From the NCBI GenBank assembly GCA_021816565.1, contig JAKAXN010000040.1, positions 1 to 20,713 of the forward strand: DNA of 20,713 nucleotides, written 5' to 3'. The DNA is from Actinomycetes bacterium (GTDB taxonomy: Bacteria; Actinomycetota; Acidimicrobiia; Acidimicrobiales; Palsa-688). Shown one piece after another: positions 8,304 to 15,470 of this stretch. Position 1 is the first letter of the stretch; each line of letters starts with the position of its first letter. The notes under the pieces were generated by a model, which saw only the letters and a program-made list of their open reading frames with translations, did not search any database and had not been told where the DNA came from. Both the position numbers and the translations under genes were made by a program.

Positions 8304-8333
8304 ACTATACATGTCTTTGCATAACCATGCGAA
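8304..8333 (-). promoter_or_regulatory. arginine operon promoter
   Basis: On the minus strand TATAGT (8309-8304) is a strong -10, one base from consensus. An acceptable -35, TTCGCA (8333-8328), lies 18 bases upstream with four of six matches. Transcription would start about 10 bases before the argC ATG, so the leader is very short. The -35 and most of the spacer are covered by the ARG box, which explains repression by simple exclusion of polymerase. Confidence 0.65.
8316..8333. promoter_or_regulatory. ARG box, ArgR operator
   Basis: TTTGCAT-AACC-ATGCGAA is an 18-bp palindrome (7-4-7) with a single mismatch between the arms. ARG boxes are 18-bp palindromes with arms of the TGAAT/TGCAT type, so the size, symmetry and place fit an ArgR site. 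It lies between the start of argC (minus) and the 60-residue plus-strand gene, and could affect both. Confidence 0.7.
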
Positions 8334-8398
8334 CGAACAGGATAAACACAGGCCCCGACCTCTGGTTTCCCACAAGGGGTCGGTCCCACCATGGTGGC

Positions 8399-8581
8399 AT
8401 GTCCTTCGAAGTCACCCTCAACGACGACACCACCGAGCGGGTCGAGGGAGCCGACTCCTACACGCTGGAGGGCCCCCTGACCACCTTCTTCGGAAACGAC
8501 CGGCCCCGACCGCTCGACAGCTGGAGCGTGAAGGTGGCCAGCTACCGGACCGAGAGGATCGCCCGCATCCGCCGGCTGTGA
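8399..8581 (+). CDS. small hypothetical protein, divergent from argC
   Basis: The frame encodes 60 residues, starting MSFEVTLNDDTTERVEG and ending RTERIARIRRL. Its composition is that of a real soluble protein: alternating charged and hydrophobic residues at first, a central LEGPLTTFFGND, and a basic C-terminus. I do not recognise a family. The ATG at 8399 is preceded by GGTGG and by the 12-bp palindrome CCACCATGGTGG (8386-8397), but there is no well-spaced Shine-Dalgarno. The frame stays open further upstream, with an ATG at 8327 that lies inside the ARG box and is less likely. It stands alone, shares its upstream region with argC, and ends 10 bases from the convergent pheT stop. Confidence 0.6.
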   Translation: MSFEVTLNDDTTERVEGADSYTLEGPLTTFFGNDRPRPLDSWSVKVASYRTERIARIRRL

Positions 8582-8591
8582 GCGCCCGGGC

Positions 8592-11003
8592 CTACTGGCG
8601 CAGCTCGGCGCCGGCCCGGCCGGCCGCCTCTATCAGCCGGCCCCGCAGGCCGGCCAGCTCGGCGTCGTCGAGGGTGCGGTCCAGGGCCCGGAACCGGACC
8701 CGGAACGCCAGGCTGCGCCGCCCCGCGCCCAGCTGCCCACCCCGGTAGGTGTCGAAGAGGGTGACGTCCTCGATCAGGTCGCCCCCGGCCTGGCGCAGGG
8801 TAGCGGCCAGCTGGGCGGCGGTGACGGCGTCGGCGGCCACCAGGGCCAGGTCCACGTCGGAGGCCGGGTACCGGCTGACGTCGCGGGCCAGGCGGGGCCG
8901 GCGGGCCGCGCCCTCGAGGGCGTCGAGGGACAGCTGCAGGTAGCCGACCCGCCCGGACAGCCCGTAGGCGTCGGCCACCGACGGGTCCGCCTCCCCGACC
9001 ATGCCCAGCTCCCGGCCGGCGCCGAGCAGCCGGGCGCCCCGGCCCGGGTGCAGCCCGGGCAGGGCGGCGGCTTCCATCTCCGGGTCGGCCAGGCGCAGCG
9101 CGTCGCTGAGGTACACCCAGGCCCGCACCGCGGCCTCCACCGCTGCGGTGTCGGGGCCGGCCCCGCGAGCCGGCAGGGTCACCAGCCCCAGGTGCTCGGC
9201 TTCGTCGGGGGTGGGGCCGTCACCGCTCGGCAGGGCGAACACCCGGCCGATCTCGAACAGGGCCAGGTCGTCGATCTGGCGGTCCAGGTTGAAGCGCAGG
9301 GCCTTCAGCAGGCCGGGCAGGAGCGAGGTGCGCAGCAGCGACTCCGAGCGGTCGAGGGGGTTCTCCACCTCCACCGCGGCGGGGTCCAGGCCGGCCCGGT
9401 CCAGGTCGCCGGGGCCGAGGAAGGTGGTGGTCCACGCCTCGTCGAACCCGGCGCCCGACAGCACCGAACGGATGCGGCGCCGCTCCCGCTGGCGGGCGGT
9501 CAGGCCGGCGGAGTGGCGGTGGGCCCCGGCCGGCACCCGGCGCTCGATCCGCCGGTAGCCCCACATCCGGGCCACCTCCTCGATCAGGTCTATCTCCCGG
9601 CTGCACTCCAGGCGCCAGGTGGGCACCGTCACCGAGAAACGGCCTTCGCCGTCGGGCCGGCAGGCGAAGCCGATGGGCTCGAGCAGGCGGGGCAGGTCCT
9701 CGTCGGACAGCGACGTCCCCAGGATGGAGTTGGTCCGGGCGGTCCGCAGGCTCAGGACCGGGGCCCCGGGCAGGTGGTCGTCGTCTCGCACGTCGACCGC
9801 CGGGCCCCGGCGCAGCCCCTCCCCGCCCGGCACCGACGCCAGGAGGGCGACGAACCGGTCGGCCGCCCGGAGGGCGACGGCGGGGTCCACGCCCCGCTCG
9901 AAGCGGACCCGGGCCTCCGAGGAGAGACCGAGGCGCTTGCCGGTGCGGGCGATGGCCAGCGGGTCGAACCACGCCGCTTCGAGCAGCACCCGGCGGGTGC
10001 CCGGCCCGATCTCGGCGTCGGCGCCGCCCATGATCCCTCCGACCCCGACCGGGGTCCCGTCGGCATCGCAGATGACGCAGTCGTCCGGGCCCAGGCGGCG
10101 TTCCACCCCATCGAGGGTCTCGAGCTTCTCGCCCGGCCGGCCCCGGCGGACCGAGATGCCGTGGCCACCCAGGCGGTCCAGGTCGTAGGCGTGGTTGGGC
10201 TGGCCCAGGTCCAGCATGACGTAGTTGGACACGTCCACCACGGCGTTGATCGGCCGCATCCCGGCCAGGGTCAGCCGGCGGGCCAACCATTGCGGGGACG
10301 GGCCGTCGGGGACCCCCTCGAGGATGGTGGCGCTGAAGCGGGGGCACAGGTCGCCGGACTCGACGGTGACCGGGGCGCGGCCCAGCCCGGGGTCCGGGGC
10401 GGGCGGCTCCGGGAGGGCCGGCCACGACCAGGTCTCGCCGAGCGCGCCAGCCAGGTCCCGGGCCACGCCGGCCATGCACAGGGCATCGGGCCGGTTGGGG
10501 CTGACGTCGAGGTCGAACACCACATCCGGTTCGATCCCGAGGGCCTCGGCCAGGGGGGTGCCGGGCGGGGCTACGCCGGGTTCCAGGATCAGGAGCCCGT
10601 CCTCGGCGCCGGGCGGCTCGGCCAGCTCCAGCTCCCGGGCCGAGCACAGCATCCCGTTGGAGATCTCACCGCGCATCTTGCGCCTGGCGATCTTGAAGTC
10701 GCCGGGCAGCACCGCCCCGACCGGGGCGAGCGGCACCAGGTCACCGGTGGAGAAGTTCCACGCCCCGCAGACGATCTGCAGCGGGCCGCCGTCGCCGGGG
10801 TCGACGTCGACCAGGCGGATGCGGTCGGCGTCGGGGTGGGGGCGGATGTCGAGGACCCGGGCCACGACCACGTCCCCGAGGCCGGCACCGACGTGCTCGA
10901 CGCCCTCGACCACCAGGCCGAGCTCGGAGAGGATGGCGGCCAGCCGGTCGACGGGGGCGTCGAGCGGGGCGTAGTCGCGGAGCCAGGAAAGGGGGGCGCG
11001 CAT
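8592..11003 (-). CDS. pheT: phenylalanyl-tRNA synthetase beta subunit
   Basis: This 803-residue protein is the large subunit of the (alpha-beta)2 PheRS. Domains in order are an N-terminal beta module, an OB-fold tRNA-binding domain (about 40-150, VVVARVLDIRPHPDADRIRL, RGEISNGMLCS), the B3/B4 editing region (about 205-390, VVDVSNYVMLDLGQPNHAYD), B5 (about 405-480), a catalytic-like core, and a C-terminal FDX-ACB anticodon-binding domain (about 705-803, RYPASDVDLALV). It is full length. The ATG has AGGAG six bases upstream, and that AGGAG overlaps the TAG stop of pheS (TAGGAG), so the two subunits are likely made in balance. Confidence 0.97.
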   Translation of the reverse strand: MRAPLSWLRDYAPLDAPVDRLAAILSELGLVVEGVEHVGAGLGDVVVARVLDIRPHPDADRIRLVDVDPGDGGPLQIVCGAWNFSTGDLVPLAPVGAVLPGDFKIARRKMRGEISNGMLCSARELELAEPPGAEDGLLILEPGVAPPGTPLAEALGIEPDVVFDLDVSPNRPDALCMAGVARDLAGALGETWSWPALPEPPAPDPGLGRAPVTVESGDLCPRFSATILEGVPDGPSPQWLARRLTLAGMRPINAVVDVSNYVMLDLGQPNHAYDLDRLGGHGISVRRGRPGEKLETLDGVERRLGPDDCVICDADGTPVGVGGIMGGADAEIGPGTRRVLLEAAWFDPLAIARTGKRLGLSSEARVRFERGVDPAVALRAADRFVALLASVPGGEGLRRGPAVDVRDDDHLPGAPVLSLRTARTNSILGTSLSDEDLPRLLEPIGFACRPDGEGRFSVTVPTWRLECSREIDLIEEVARMWGYRRIERRVPAGAHRHSAGLTARQRERRRIRSVLSGAGFDEAWTTTFLGPGDLDRAGLDPAAVEVENPLDRSESLLRTSLLPGLLKALRFNLDRQIDDLALFEIGRVFALPSGDGPTPDEAEHLGLVTLPARGAGPDTAAVEAAVRAWVYLSDALRLADPEMEAAALPGLHPGRGARLLGAGRELGMVGEADPSVADAYGLSGRVGYLQLSLDALEGAARRPRLARDVSRYPASDVDLALVAADAVTAAQLAATLRQAGGDLIEDVTLFDTYRGGQLGAGRRSLAFRVRFRALDRTLDDAELAGLRGRLIEAAGRAGAELRQ

Positions 11004-11012
11004 CGGGGGCTC

Positions 11013-12098
11013 CTAGAACTGGGTGAGGAAACGGATGTCGTTGTCGAGCAGGGCCCGCATGTCCGACAGCTCGGCCCGCACCTGGGCCAGGCGGTCGATG
11101 CCGAAGCCGAAGGCGAAGCCGCTGTAGACCTCGGGGTCGATCCCGACAGCGGCGAACACGTTCGGGTCCACCATCCCGCAGCCGCCCAGCTCGATCCAGC
11201 CGGAGCCGCTGCAGGTCCGGCAGCCGTCACCCCCGCAGATCGGGCAGGTGACCTCGAACTCCGCCGAGGGCTCGGTGAAGGGGAAGTACGAGGGCCGTAG
11301 CCGGGAGTGGATGCCCGGCCCGAAGAAGGACGTGGTGAACGCCTCGATCACCCCGGCCATGTCTCCGAAGGTGATGCCCTCGTCGACCACCAGCCCCTCG
11401 ATCTGGTGGAACACCGGGAGATGGCGGGCGTCGGGTGTGTCGCGCCGGTAGCAGCGGCCGGGCATCACCGCGTAGATGGGCAGCCGGCCCGACTCCATCA
11501 GCCGGATCTGCACCGGCGAGGTGTGGGTGCGCAGCAGCACCGTTTCGGGCTCCCCGAGGCGCAGGTACAGGGTGTCCCACATGCCCCGGGCCGGGTGGGC
11601 GGGGGGCATGTTGAGGGCCTCGAAGTTGTAGAAGTCGGTCTCGGCCTCCGGGCCCTCGGCCACCTGGAAGCCCATGGCCACGAAGGTGTCCTCGAGCTCG
11701 TCGCGGGTCTGGGTCACCAGGTGCAGGTGCCCGACACCGCGCCCGGAACGGGCCAGCGGGGGCCGGGCCGGGCCGGCCACGATCTCGGTCAGGTCCAGGC
11801 GCTCGGCGGCGACCTGCTCGGCCCGGGCCCGCCCGTCCCACTCGGCCCGCAGCTTGGCCGCGGTGTCCTCCAGCGACCGGCGGGCCTCGTTGATGGCGGC
11901 CCCGGCGGCGCGCTTGTCGTCGGGGGCCAGGTCCTTCAGCCGGGTGTTCAGCGCGGAGATCTCGGACCTTTTTCCCAGGACCTCGCGCTCGGCGTCGAGG
12001 AAGGCCGGCCGGTCAGCGGCCTCCTCCAGGCGGCGGCGGCCCTCGTCGAGGGCGGCGGAGATCAGGGCGGAGAGTTGGGTTTCGGGGGGTGAGCTCAC
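11013..12098 (-). CDS. pheS: phenylalanyl-tRNA synthetase alpha subunit
   Basis: This 361-residue catalytic subunit charges tRNA-Phe. It begins with a coiled-coil arm (about 5-100) that contacts tRNA, followed by a class II synthetase core. Motif 2 is MPGRCYRRDTPDARHLPVFHQIEGLVVD (about 212-239), and motif 3 is GFAFGFGIDRLAQVR (327-341). A Cys4 cluster, CPIC-GGDG-CRTC (285-296), sits in the core; similar CxxC pairs occur in some PheS proteins and may bind zinc. The GTG start overlaps the stop of the histidine kinase gene (GTGA), so it is coupled to that gene rather than having its own leader. There is no T-box or Phe leader peptide upstream. Confidence 0.97.
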   Translation of the reverse strand: MSSPPETQLSALISAALDEGRRRLEEAADRPAFLDAEREVLGKRSEISALNTRLKDLAPDDKRAAGAAINEARRSLEDTAAKLRAEWDGRARAEQVAAERLDLTEIVAGPARPPLARSGRGVGHLHLVTQTRDELEDTFVAMGFQVAEGPEAETDFYNFEALNMPPAHPARGMWDTLYLRLGEPETVLLRTHTSPVQIRLMESGRLPIYAVMPGRCYRRDTPDARHLPVFHQIEGLVVDEGITFGDMAGVIEAFTTSFFGPGIHSRLRPSYFPFTEPSAEFEVTCPICGGDGCRTCSGSGWIELGGCGMVDPNVFAAVGIDPEVYSGFAFGFGIDRLAQVRAELSDMRALLDNDIRFLTQF

Positions 12099-13159
12099 TG
12101 TTCCTGCAGCTTGTCCAGATCGAGAAGGGGAAGCGTAAACGTAAAAGTGGATCCCTCACCCACCACGGACTCGGCCCGCAGCTCGCCACCGTGCGATTCC
12201 ACCAGCCCCCGGCTGATCCACAGCCCGAGCCCCGACCCGGTGGGCCGGCCGACCGAGCGACGGAAGAACTTGGTGAACACCTTGGGCAGGTCGGTGGACG
12301 GGATCCCCTCCCCCCGGTCGTGGACCCCCACCGACACGCTGTCGGCGCGAGCCGTTCCGGCGATGCGAAGGCCCTGGGGTGAGGCGTACTTGCAGGCGTT
12401 CTCCACCAGGTTGGTGAGGACCTGTTCCACCTTGTCGGGGTCGGCGTAGACCTTCGGGAAATCCGGGGGGAAGTCGGTCGAGGCCTCGAGCTCGGGGTAC
12501 TCCATGGCCACCTTCTCCACCACGGTGGCCGCCAGGCGGGCCAGGTCCACCATCTGGCGGCGCAGGATCAGGCGGCCGGTCTCGAGACGGCTGATGTCGA
12601 GCAGCTCGGTGATGAGGCGGGTCACCCGGTCGGCGTCGTGGTTGACCTGCTCGAGCATCATCTTCTTCTGGTCGTCCGCCAGGCGGTCCCAGCGGTTGAG
12701 CATCAGGCTGGTGTAGCCCTTCACCGACGTGAGCGGCGAACGCAGCTCGTGGCTCACCGTCGAGACGATCTCCATGCCCGTCGGGGTGGTGCGGATGCTC
12801 CGGCTGGGCGTGCGGAGGGTCAGCACCGCCCCGGTCAGGCGGCCGGCCCCGTCCCGCCGGTAGCAGCCGGTGACGGTGGTGGTGACGTCCCGCCCCGCAC
12901 CGTGCACGGTCACGGTCTGGGCGGCGATCCGGGTGGTACCCCGCAGGCGGGTGGGCGCCGGCCACCGCCCCCCGTCGGAGCGGGAGCCGTCACTGTCGTG
13001 CCAGCCGAGCAGCCCGTCGCAGCTGCGCCCCACCAGCTCCCCGTCCAGGTATCCGGTGAGCCGCTCGGCGGCTCGGTTGACCGCCGTTATGTTCCGCTCG
13101 GCGTCGACGAGCACCACCGCGTCGGCCAGGAGGTCCAGCTCGACCGGGGCGGCGCTCAC
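12095..13159 (-). CDS. cytoplasmic PAS-domain sensor histidine kinase
   Basis: This 354-residue kinase has no membrane segment. A PAS fold (about 5-118, starting LADAVVLVDAERNITAVNRAAERLTGY) precedes HisKA with the phospho-accepting H137 in VSTVSHELRSPLTSVKGY, then a HATPase domain with N254 (NLVENACKY), G1 DRGEG (281-285) and G2 GSGLGL (308-313). All catalytic boxes look intact. It overlaps the SpoU methylase upstream and pheS downstream by GTGA, so it is locked into the translation operon. No response regulator is present in the window, so it is an orphan. A kinase in this place next to pheS occurs in other actinobacteria (recalled from Streptomyces). Signal and partner are unknown; coupling of a metabolic cue to translation capacity is an inference. 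Confidence 0.93.
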   Translation of the reverse strand: MSAAPVELDLLADAVVLVDAERNITAVNRAAERLTGYLDGELVGRSCDGLLGWHDSDGSRSDGGRWPAPTRLRGTTRIAAQTVTVHGAGRDVTTTVTGCYRRDGAGRLTGAVLTLRTPSRSIRTTPTGMEIVSTVSHELRSPLTSVKGYTSLMLNRWDRLADDQKKMMLEQVNHDADRVTRLITELLDISRLETGRLILRRQMVDLARLAATVVEKVAMEYPELEASTDFPPDFPKVYADPDKVEQVLTNLVENACKYASPQGLRIAGTARADSVSVGVHDRGEGIPSTDLPKVFTKFFRRSVGRPTGSGLGLWISRGLVESHGGELRAESVVGEGSTFTFTLPLLDLDKLQEQ

Positions 13160-13965
13160 GCCGCTCCCCTGTCGGCCCGGGCCCGCCGCTGGCGGGCCGC
13201 TTCGAAGCAGATGACGGTGGCGGCCATGGCCACGTTGAGCGATTCGCTACCCGACGCCATGGGAATGGTCACCTGCTCGTCCATCCGGACGGCCAACTCG
13301 GCGGGCAGACCGCGGCTCTCGCTGCCGAGGACCAGGGCGCAGGGGCCGGCCAGGTCGGTGCGGTCGTAGGGACGCCCGCCGCGCACGACGGTAGCGATCC
13401 GGCGCAGACCCCACCGGGCCACCTCCTCGAGGGCCTCGTGGACCGGCGCGTCGGCGGCCACCGGCACGTGGAACAGAGCGCCGGCCGAGGCTCGAACCGC
13501 TTTGGGGTTGTACACGTCGACGGCACCCGCGCAGAAGATTACCGCCCCGCAGCCCGCGGCCGCCGCCGAGCGCAGCACGGTGCCGGCGTTGCCGGGGTCC
13601 TGCAGGCCGACGCAGACGACCACCGGGTCCGACGACCCGGCCGGGGCCAGGGACTCGAGTGGCCGGTGCAGCATCTGCACCACCGCGGCGACGGGCTGCG
13701 CGGTGGTGGCGTCGCACGCCCGGGCCAGCACCCCCGGGGCGGTCTCCAGGACCCGGCCGCCCACTGCGGCGGCCCGCTCCGCCAGCTCCCGGTGGGGGTC
13801 GCCAGCGTCGGCATCGACGAACAGCGTCTCCACCGCGGCGCCGGCGTCGAGGGCCTCGGCCAGCAGTTTCGGTCCTTCCACCACGAACCGGGCGGCCTCC
13901 CACCGGGCTGCCCGCCGGCCGACGAGCAGGCGCAGACGCTGAACCTGCTCGTTGCGGAACGACAG
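13156..13965 (-). CDS. SpoU/TrmH-family RNA 2'-O-methyltransferase, start codon uncertain
   Basis: About 269 residues of a SPOUT methyltransferase that would transfer a methyl group from SAM to a ribose in rRNA or tRNA. The N-terminal substrate-binding domain contains ARFVVEGPKLLAEALDAGA. The SPOUT motifs follow: VGLQDPGNAGTVLRSAAAAG (motif 1), CALVLGSESRGLPAEL (motif 2) and IPMASGSESLNVAMAATVICFEAAR (motif 3, trefoil-knot SAM site). The target nucleotide cannot be read from sequence. No ATG, GTG or TTG exists in frame between the rplT stop and the conserved domain. The CTG at 13965 (LSFRNEQVQRL) is the best guess, with another CTG at 13974; the next upstream ATG at 14208 would overlap rplT by over 200 bases. 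The stop overlaps the kinase gene (GTGA). Confidence 0.85.
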   Translation of the reverse strand: MSFRNEQVQRLRLLVGRRAARWEAARFVVEGPKLLAEALDAGAAVETLFVDADAGDPHRELAERAAAVGGRVLETAPGVLARACDATTAQPVAAVVQMLHRPLESLAPAGSSDPVVVCVGLQDPGNAGTVLRSAAAAGCGAVIFCAGAVDVYNPKAVRASAGALFHVPVAADAPVHEALEEVARWGLRRIATVVRGGRPYDRTDLAGPCALVLGSESRGLPAELAVRMDEQVTIPMASGSESLNVAMAATVICFEAARQRRARADRGAA

Positions 13966-14000
13966 GGCGCCCAGCGGGGGTCCGATCCGTGGGCCGGCGG

Positions 14001-14387
14001 CTAGGCCGTCGCGGCGGGGGCGGCCGGGGCCGCCGCCAGAGCGGTGCGGGCCACCTCGACCAGGGCCGCGAAGGCCTGGTCGTCGGTGACGGCCAGATCG
14101 GCGAGGATCTTGCGGTCGACCTCCACGCCGGCCTCGCGCAGGCCGGCGATCAGCCGGCTGTAGCTCATGCCGTGCAGCCGGGCTGCGGCGTTGATCCTCT
14201 GGATCCACAACTGGCGGAAGTCCCCCTTGCGGGCCCTGCGGTCCCGGAAGGCGTACTGCATGGAGTGCATGACCTGCTCGTGGGCAGCCCGATAGCTCCG
14301 GCTCTTGTTGCCGAAATAGCCCTGCGCCTGCTCCAGTACGGCGCGGCGGTGCTTCTTGCTATGGACGGCGCGCTTTACCCGGGCCAT
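14001..14387 (-). CDS. rplT: ribosomal protein bL20
   Basis: This 128-residue protein of the large subunit binds 23S rRNA early in assembly. It opens with [33 protein letters not shown], the conserved long basic helix, and continues with [23 protein letters not shown] and the globular C-terminal domain. An extra Ala/Pro-rich tail ([11 protein letters not shown]) goes beyond the usual length of about 115-120. The ATG has GAAAGGAGCT a few bases upstream. In many bacteria L20 represses its own operon by binding the leader; the hairpins before rplT and infC are candidate sites here. Confidence 0.97.
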   Translation of the reverse strand: MARVKRAVHSKKHRRAVLEQAQGYFGNKSRSYRAAHEQVMHSMQYAFRDRRARKGDFRQLWIQRINAAARLHGMSYSRLIAGLREAGVEVDRKILADLAVTDDQAFAALVEVARTALAAAPAAPAATA

Positions 14388-14437
14388 CTACAGCTCCTTT
14401 CAACCAAAATGTGGGGTGGGACGGGAACGACTTTGCA

Positions 14438-14461
14438 GGGCCGGCGCTCGGGCGCCGGCCC
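14438..14461 (-). promoter_or_regulatory. perfect GC hairpin between rpmI and rplT
   Basis: GGGCCGGCGC and GCGCCGGCCC form 10-bp perfect arms around a 4-base loop, beginning 3 bases after the rpmI stop on the minus strand. It is followed by TGCAAAGTCG, not a T-run, so a full intrinsic terminator is unlikely. It may be a processing or stability element, a partial terminator lowering rplT and downstream expression, or a protein-binding site. Confidence 0.6.
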
Positions 14462-14464
14462 GGA

Positions 14465-14659
14465 TCACATGCCGAGCAGGCGCTTGACGGCCCGGACGTC
14501 GCCGGGCGCCACGTCGGCCTCCCGGGCCAGACGCCGGGTGCGGGTCGAGGGCTTCTTCTCGAGGATGTGCGAACGGAAGGCCTTCCGGCGCCGCAGCTTC
14601 CCGGTCCCGGTGATCTTGAAGCGCTTGGCCGCGCCCCGATCGGTCTTCATCTTCGGCAT
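14465..14659 (-). CDS. rpmI: ribosomal protein bL35
   Basis: This 64-residue basic protein of the 50S subunit has the exact family length and pattern: MPKMKTDRGAAKRFKITGTG, then KLRRRKAFRSHILEKKPSTRTRRL, then the C-terminal VKRLLGM. The ATG at 14659 is chosen because the family starts with MPKMKT; the longer open frame upstream is low-complexity sequence in the infC gap. AGGAG lies 11 bases upstream. It sits between infC and rplT in the universal infC-rpmI-rplT order. Confidence 0.97.
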   Translation of the reverse strand: MPKMKTDRGAAKRFKITGTGKLRRRKAFRSHILEKKPSTRTRRLAREADVAPGDVRAVKRLLGM

Positions 14660-14741
14660 GTCTGTAGGAACTCCTGGTCTGGCTGGGTAGGTGGGGGCCG
14701 GGGCGGGCCCGGCCGGGCGGGGGCCGCCGCGGCGGCGCTGC

Positions 14742-15395
14742 TCAGCTCGCTGCCGGCGGAATGCTGTCGGATCCGGGGGCTGCCGCCTGCTCAGAGGCGG
14801 CGGAGACGGAGACGGATTCGGGTGCCTGACCGTCGCTGGATTCTTCACCGGCGGTCTTCTTCGGCTGAGCCCGACGGTCGGGGGCGAGCACCATGATCAT
14901 GTTCCGGCCGTCCAGCTTGGGGGCGGCCTCGACCTTGGCCACCGTGGAGACCTGCTCGGCCACGTGGTCCAGGATCTTCTTGCCCAGCTCCGGATGGCTC
15001 ATCTCCCGGCCGCGGAACATGATGGTGATCTTGACCTTGTGTCCCTCACCGAGGAAGCGGGCGACCTGCCGGGTCTTGGTGTCGAAGTCCCCGGTCCCGA
15101 TCTTGGGCCGGTACTTCATCTCCTTGATCCCTGTGCTGGTGGCCTTGCGCCGGGATTCCTTGGCCCGCTGCGCCGCTTCGTACTTGAAGCGGTTGTAGTC
15201 CATGATCCGGCAGACCGGCGGGTTGGCTTCGGCGGCGACTTCCACGAGGTCCATGTCCATCTGCCGGGCGATATTGAGGGCCTCCGGCAGGGCCTTGACG
15301 CCCAGCTGGTTGCCCTCGGGGTCGATGAGGCGTACCTCTCGGGCCCGTATCCGGTCGTTGGTCCGGTGCTCGTTCTGGTCAGGCGAAGGGGCTAT
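14742..15395 (-). CDS. infC: translation initiation factor IF-3, AUA start
   Basis: This 217-residue factor binds the 30S subunit, prevents premature 50S joining and checks the start codon. The N-domain has NDRIRAREVRLIDPEGNQLGV and the signature PPVCRIMDYNRFKYE; the linker and C-domain have KEMKYRPKIGTGDFDTKTRQVARFL, KVKITIMFRGREMSHPELG and DGRNMIMVLAP. An acidic Ser/Ala-rich tail follows. No ATG, GTG or TTG lies in frame before the conserved N-terminus: just upstream of ATA (15395-15393) are CGC, TGC and an in-frame TGA. AGGAG is 9 bases before ATA. The nearest in-frame ATG (15260) would delete the first 45 residues. Rare AUU-type starts on infC are known to allow IF-3 to repress its own translation. 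Confidence 0.93.
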   Translation of the reverse strand: MAPSPDQNEHRTNDRIRAREVRLIDPEGNQLGVKALPEALNIARQMDMDLVEVAAEANPPVCRIMDYNRFKYEAAQRAKESRRKATSTGIKEMKYRPKIGTGDFDTKTRQVARFLGEGHKVKITIMFRGREMSHPELGKKILDHVAEQVSTVAKVEAAPKLDGRNMIMVLAPDRRAQPKKTAGEESSDGQAPESVSVSAASEQAAAPGSDSIPPAAS

Positions 15396-15404
15396 GCGGC
15401 ATCA

Positions 15405-15409
15405 CTCCT
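15405..15409 (-). promoter_or_regulatory. infC: Shine-Dalgarno for the infC AUA start
   Basis: AGGAG stands 9 bases before ATA at 15395. An ATG in another frame at 15402 follows it after only 2 bases and opens a seven-codon frame (MPHSPFA-stop) that runs across the infC start; the spacing is too short to be favoured, but it could compete. Confidence 0.6.
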
Positions 15410-15431
15410 ACAAAGGGAGCCCATCCGCCAG

Positions 15432-15470
15432 AAACGACGAAAGGGCGTGCGTCAGAAAGCAACGCCGCCC
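15432..15470 (-). terminator. terminator-like hairpin in the infC leader (possible attenuator)
   Basis: On the minus strand GGGCG-GCGT (15470-15462) pairs with ACGC-a-CGCCC (15452-15443), one base bulged, around a 9-base loop. It is followed directly by TTTCGTCGTTTC, the only T-rich run nearby. It lies about 50 bases before the infC start, with no gene between, so it would end transcripts before infC. This looks like an attenuator controlled by a ribosomal protein or by translation, as known for infC-rpmI-rplT operons elsewhere by other means. The T-run is interrupted, so strength is uncertain. Confidence 0.5.

Noticed and set aside
9048..11300. 750-codon plus-strand open frame opposite pheT and pheS
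   Set aside because: It spans two well-supported minus-strand genes, has low-complexity composition and no family signature.
12096..12200. Phe leader or T-box control directly upstream of pheS
   Set aside because: The region is the coding end of the histidine kinase, joined by a GTGA overlap; no room for a leader.
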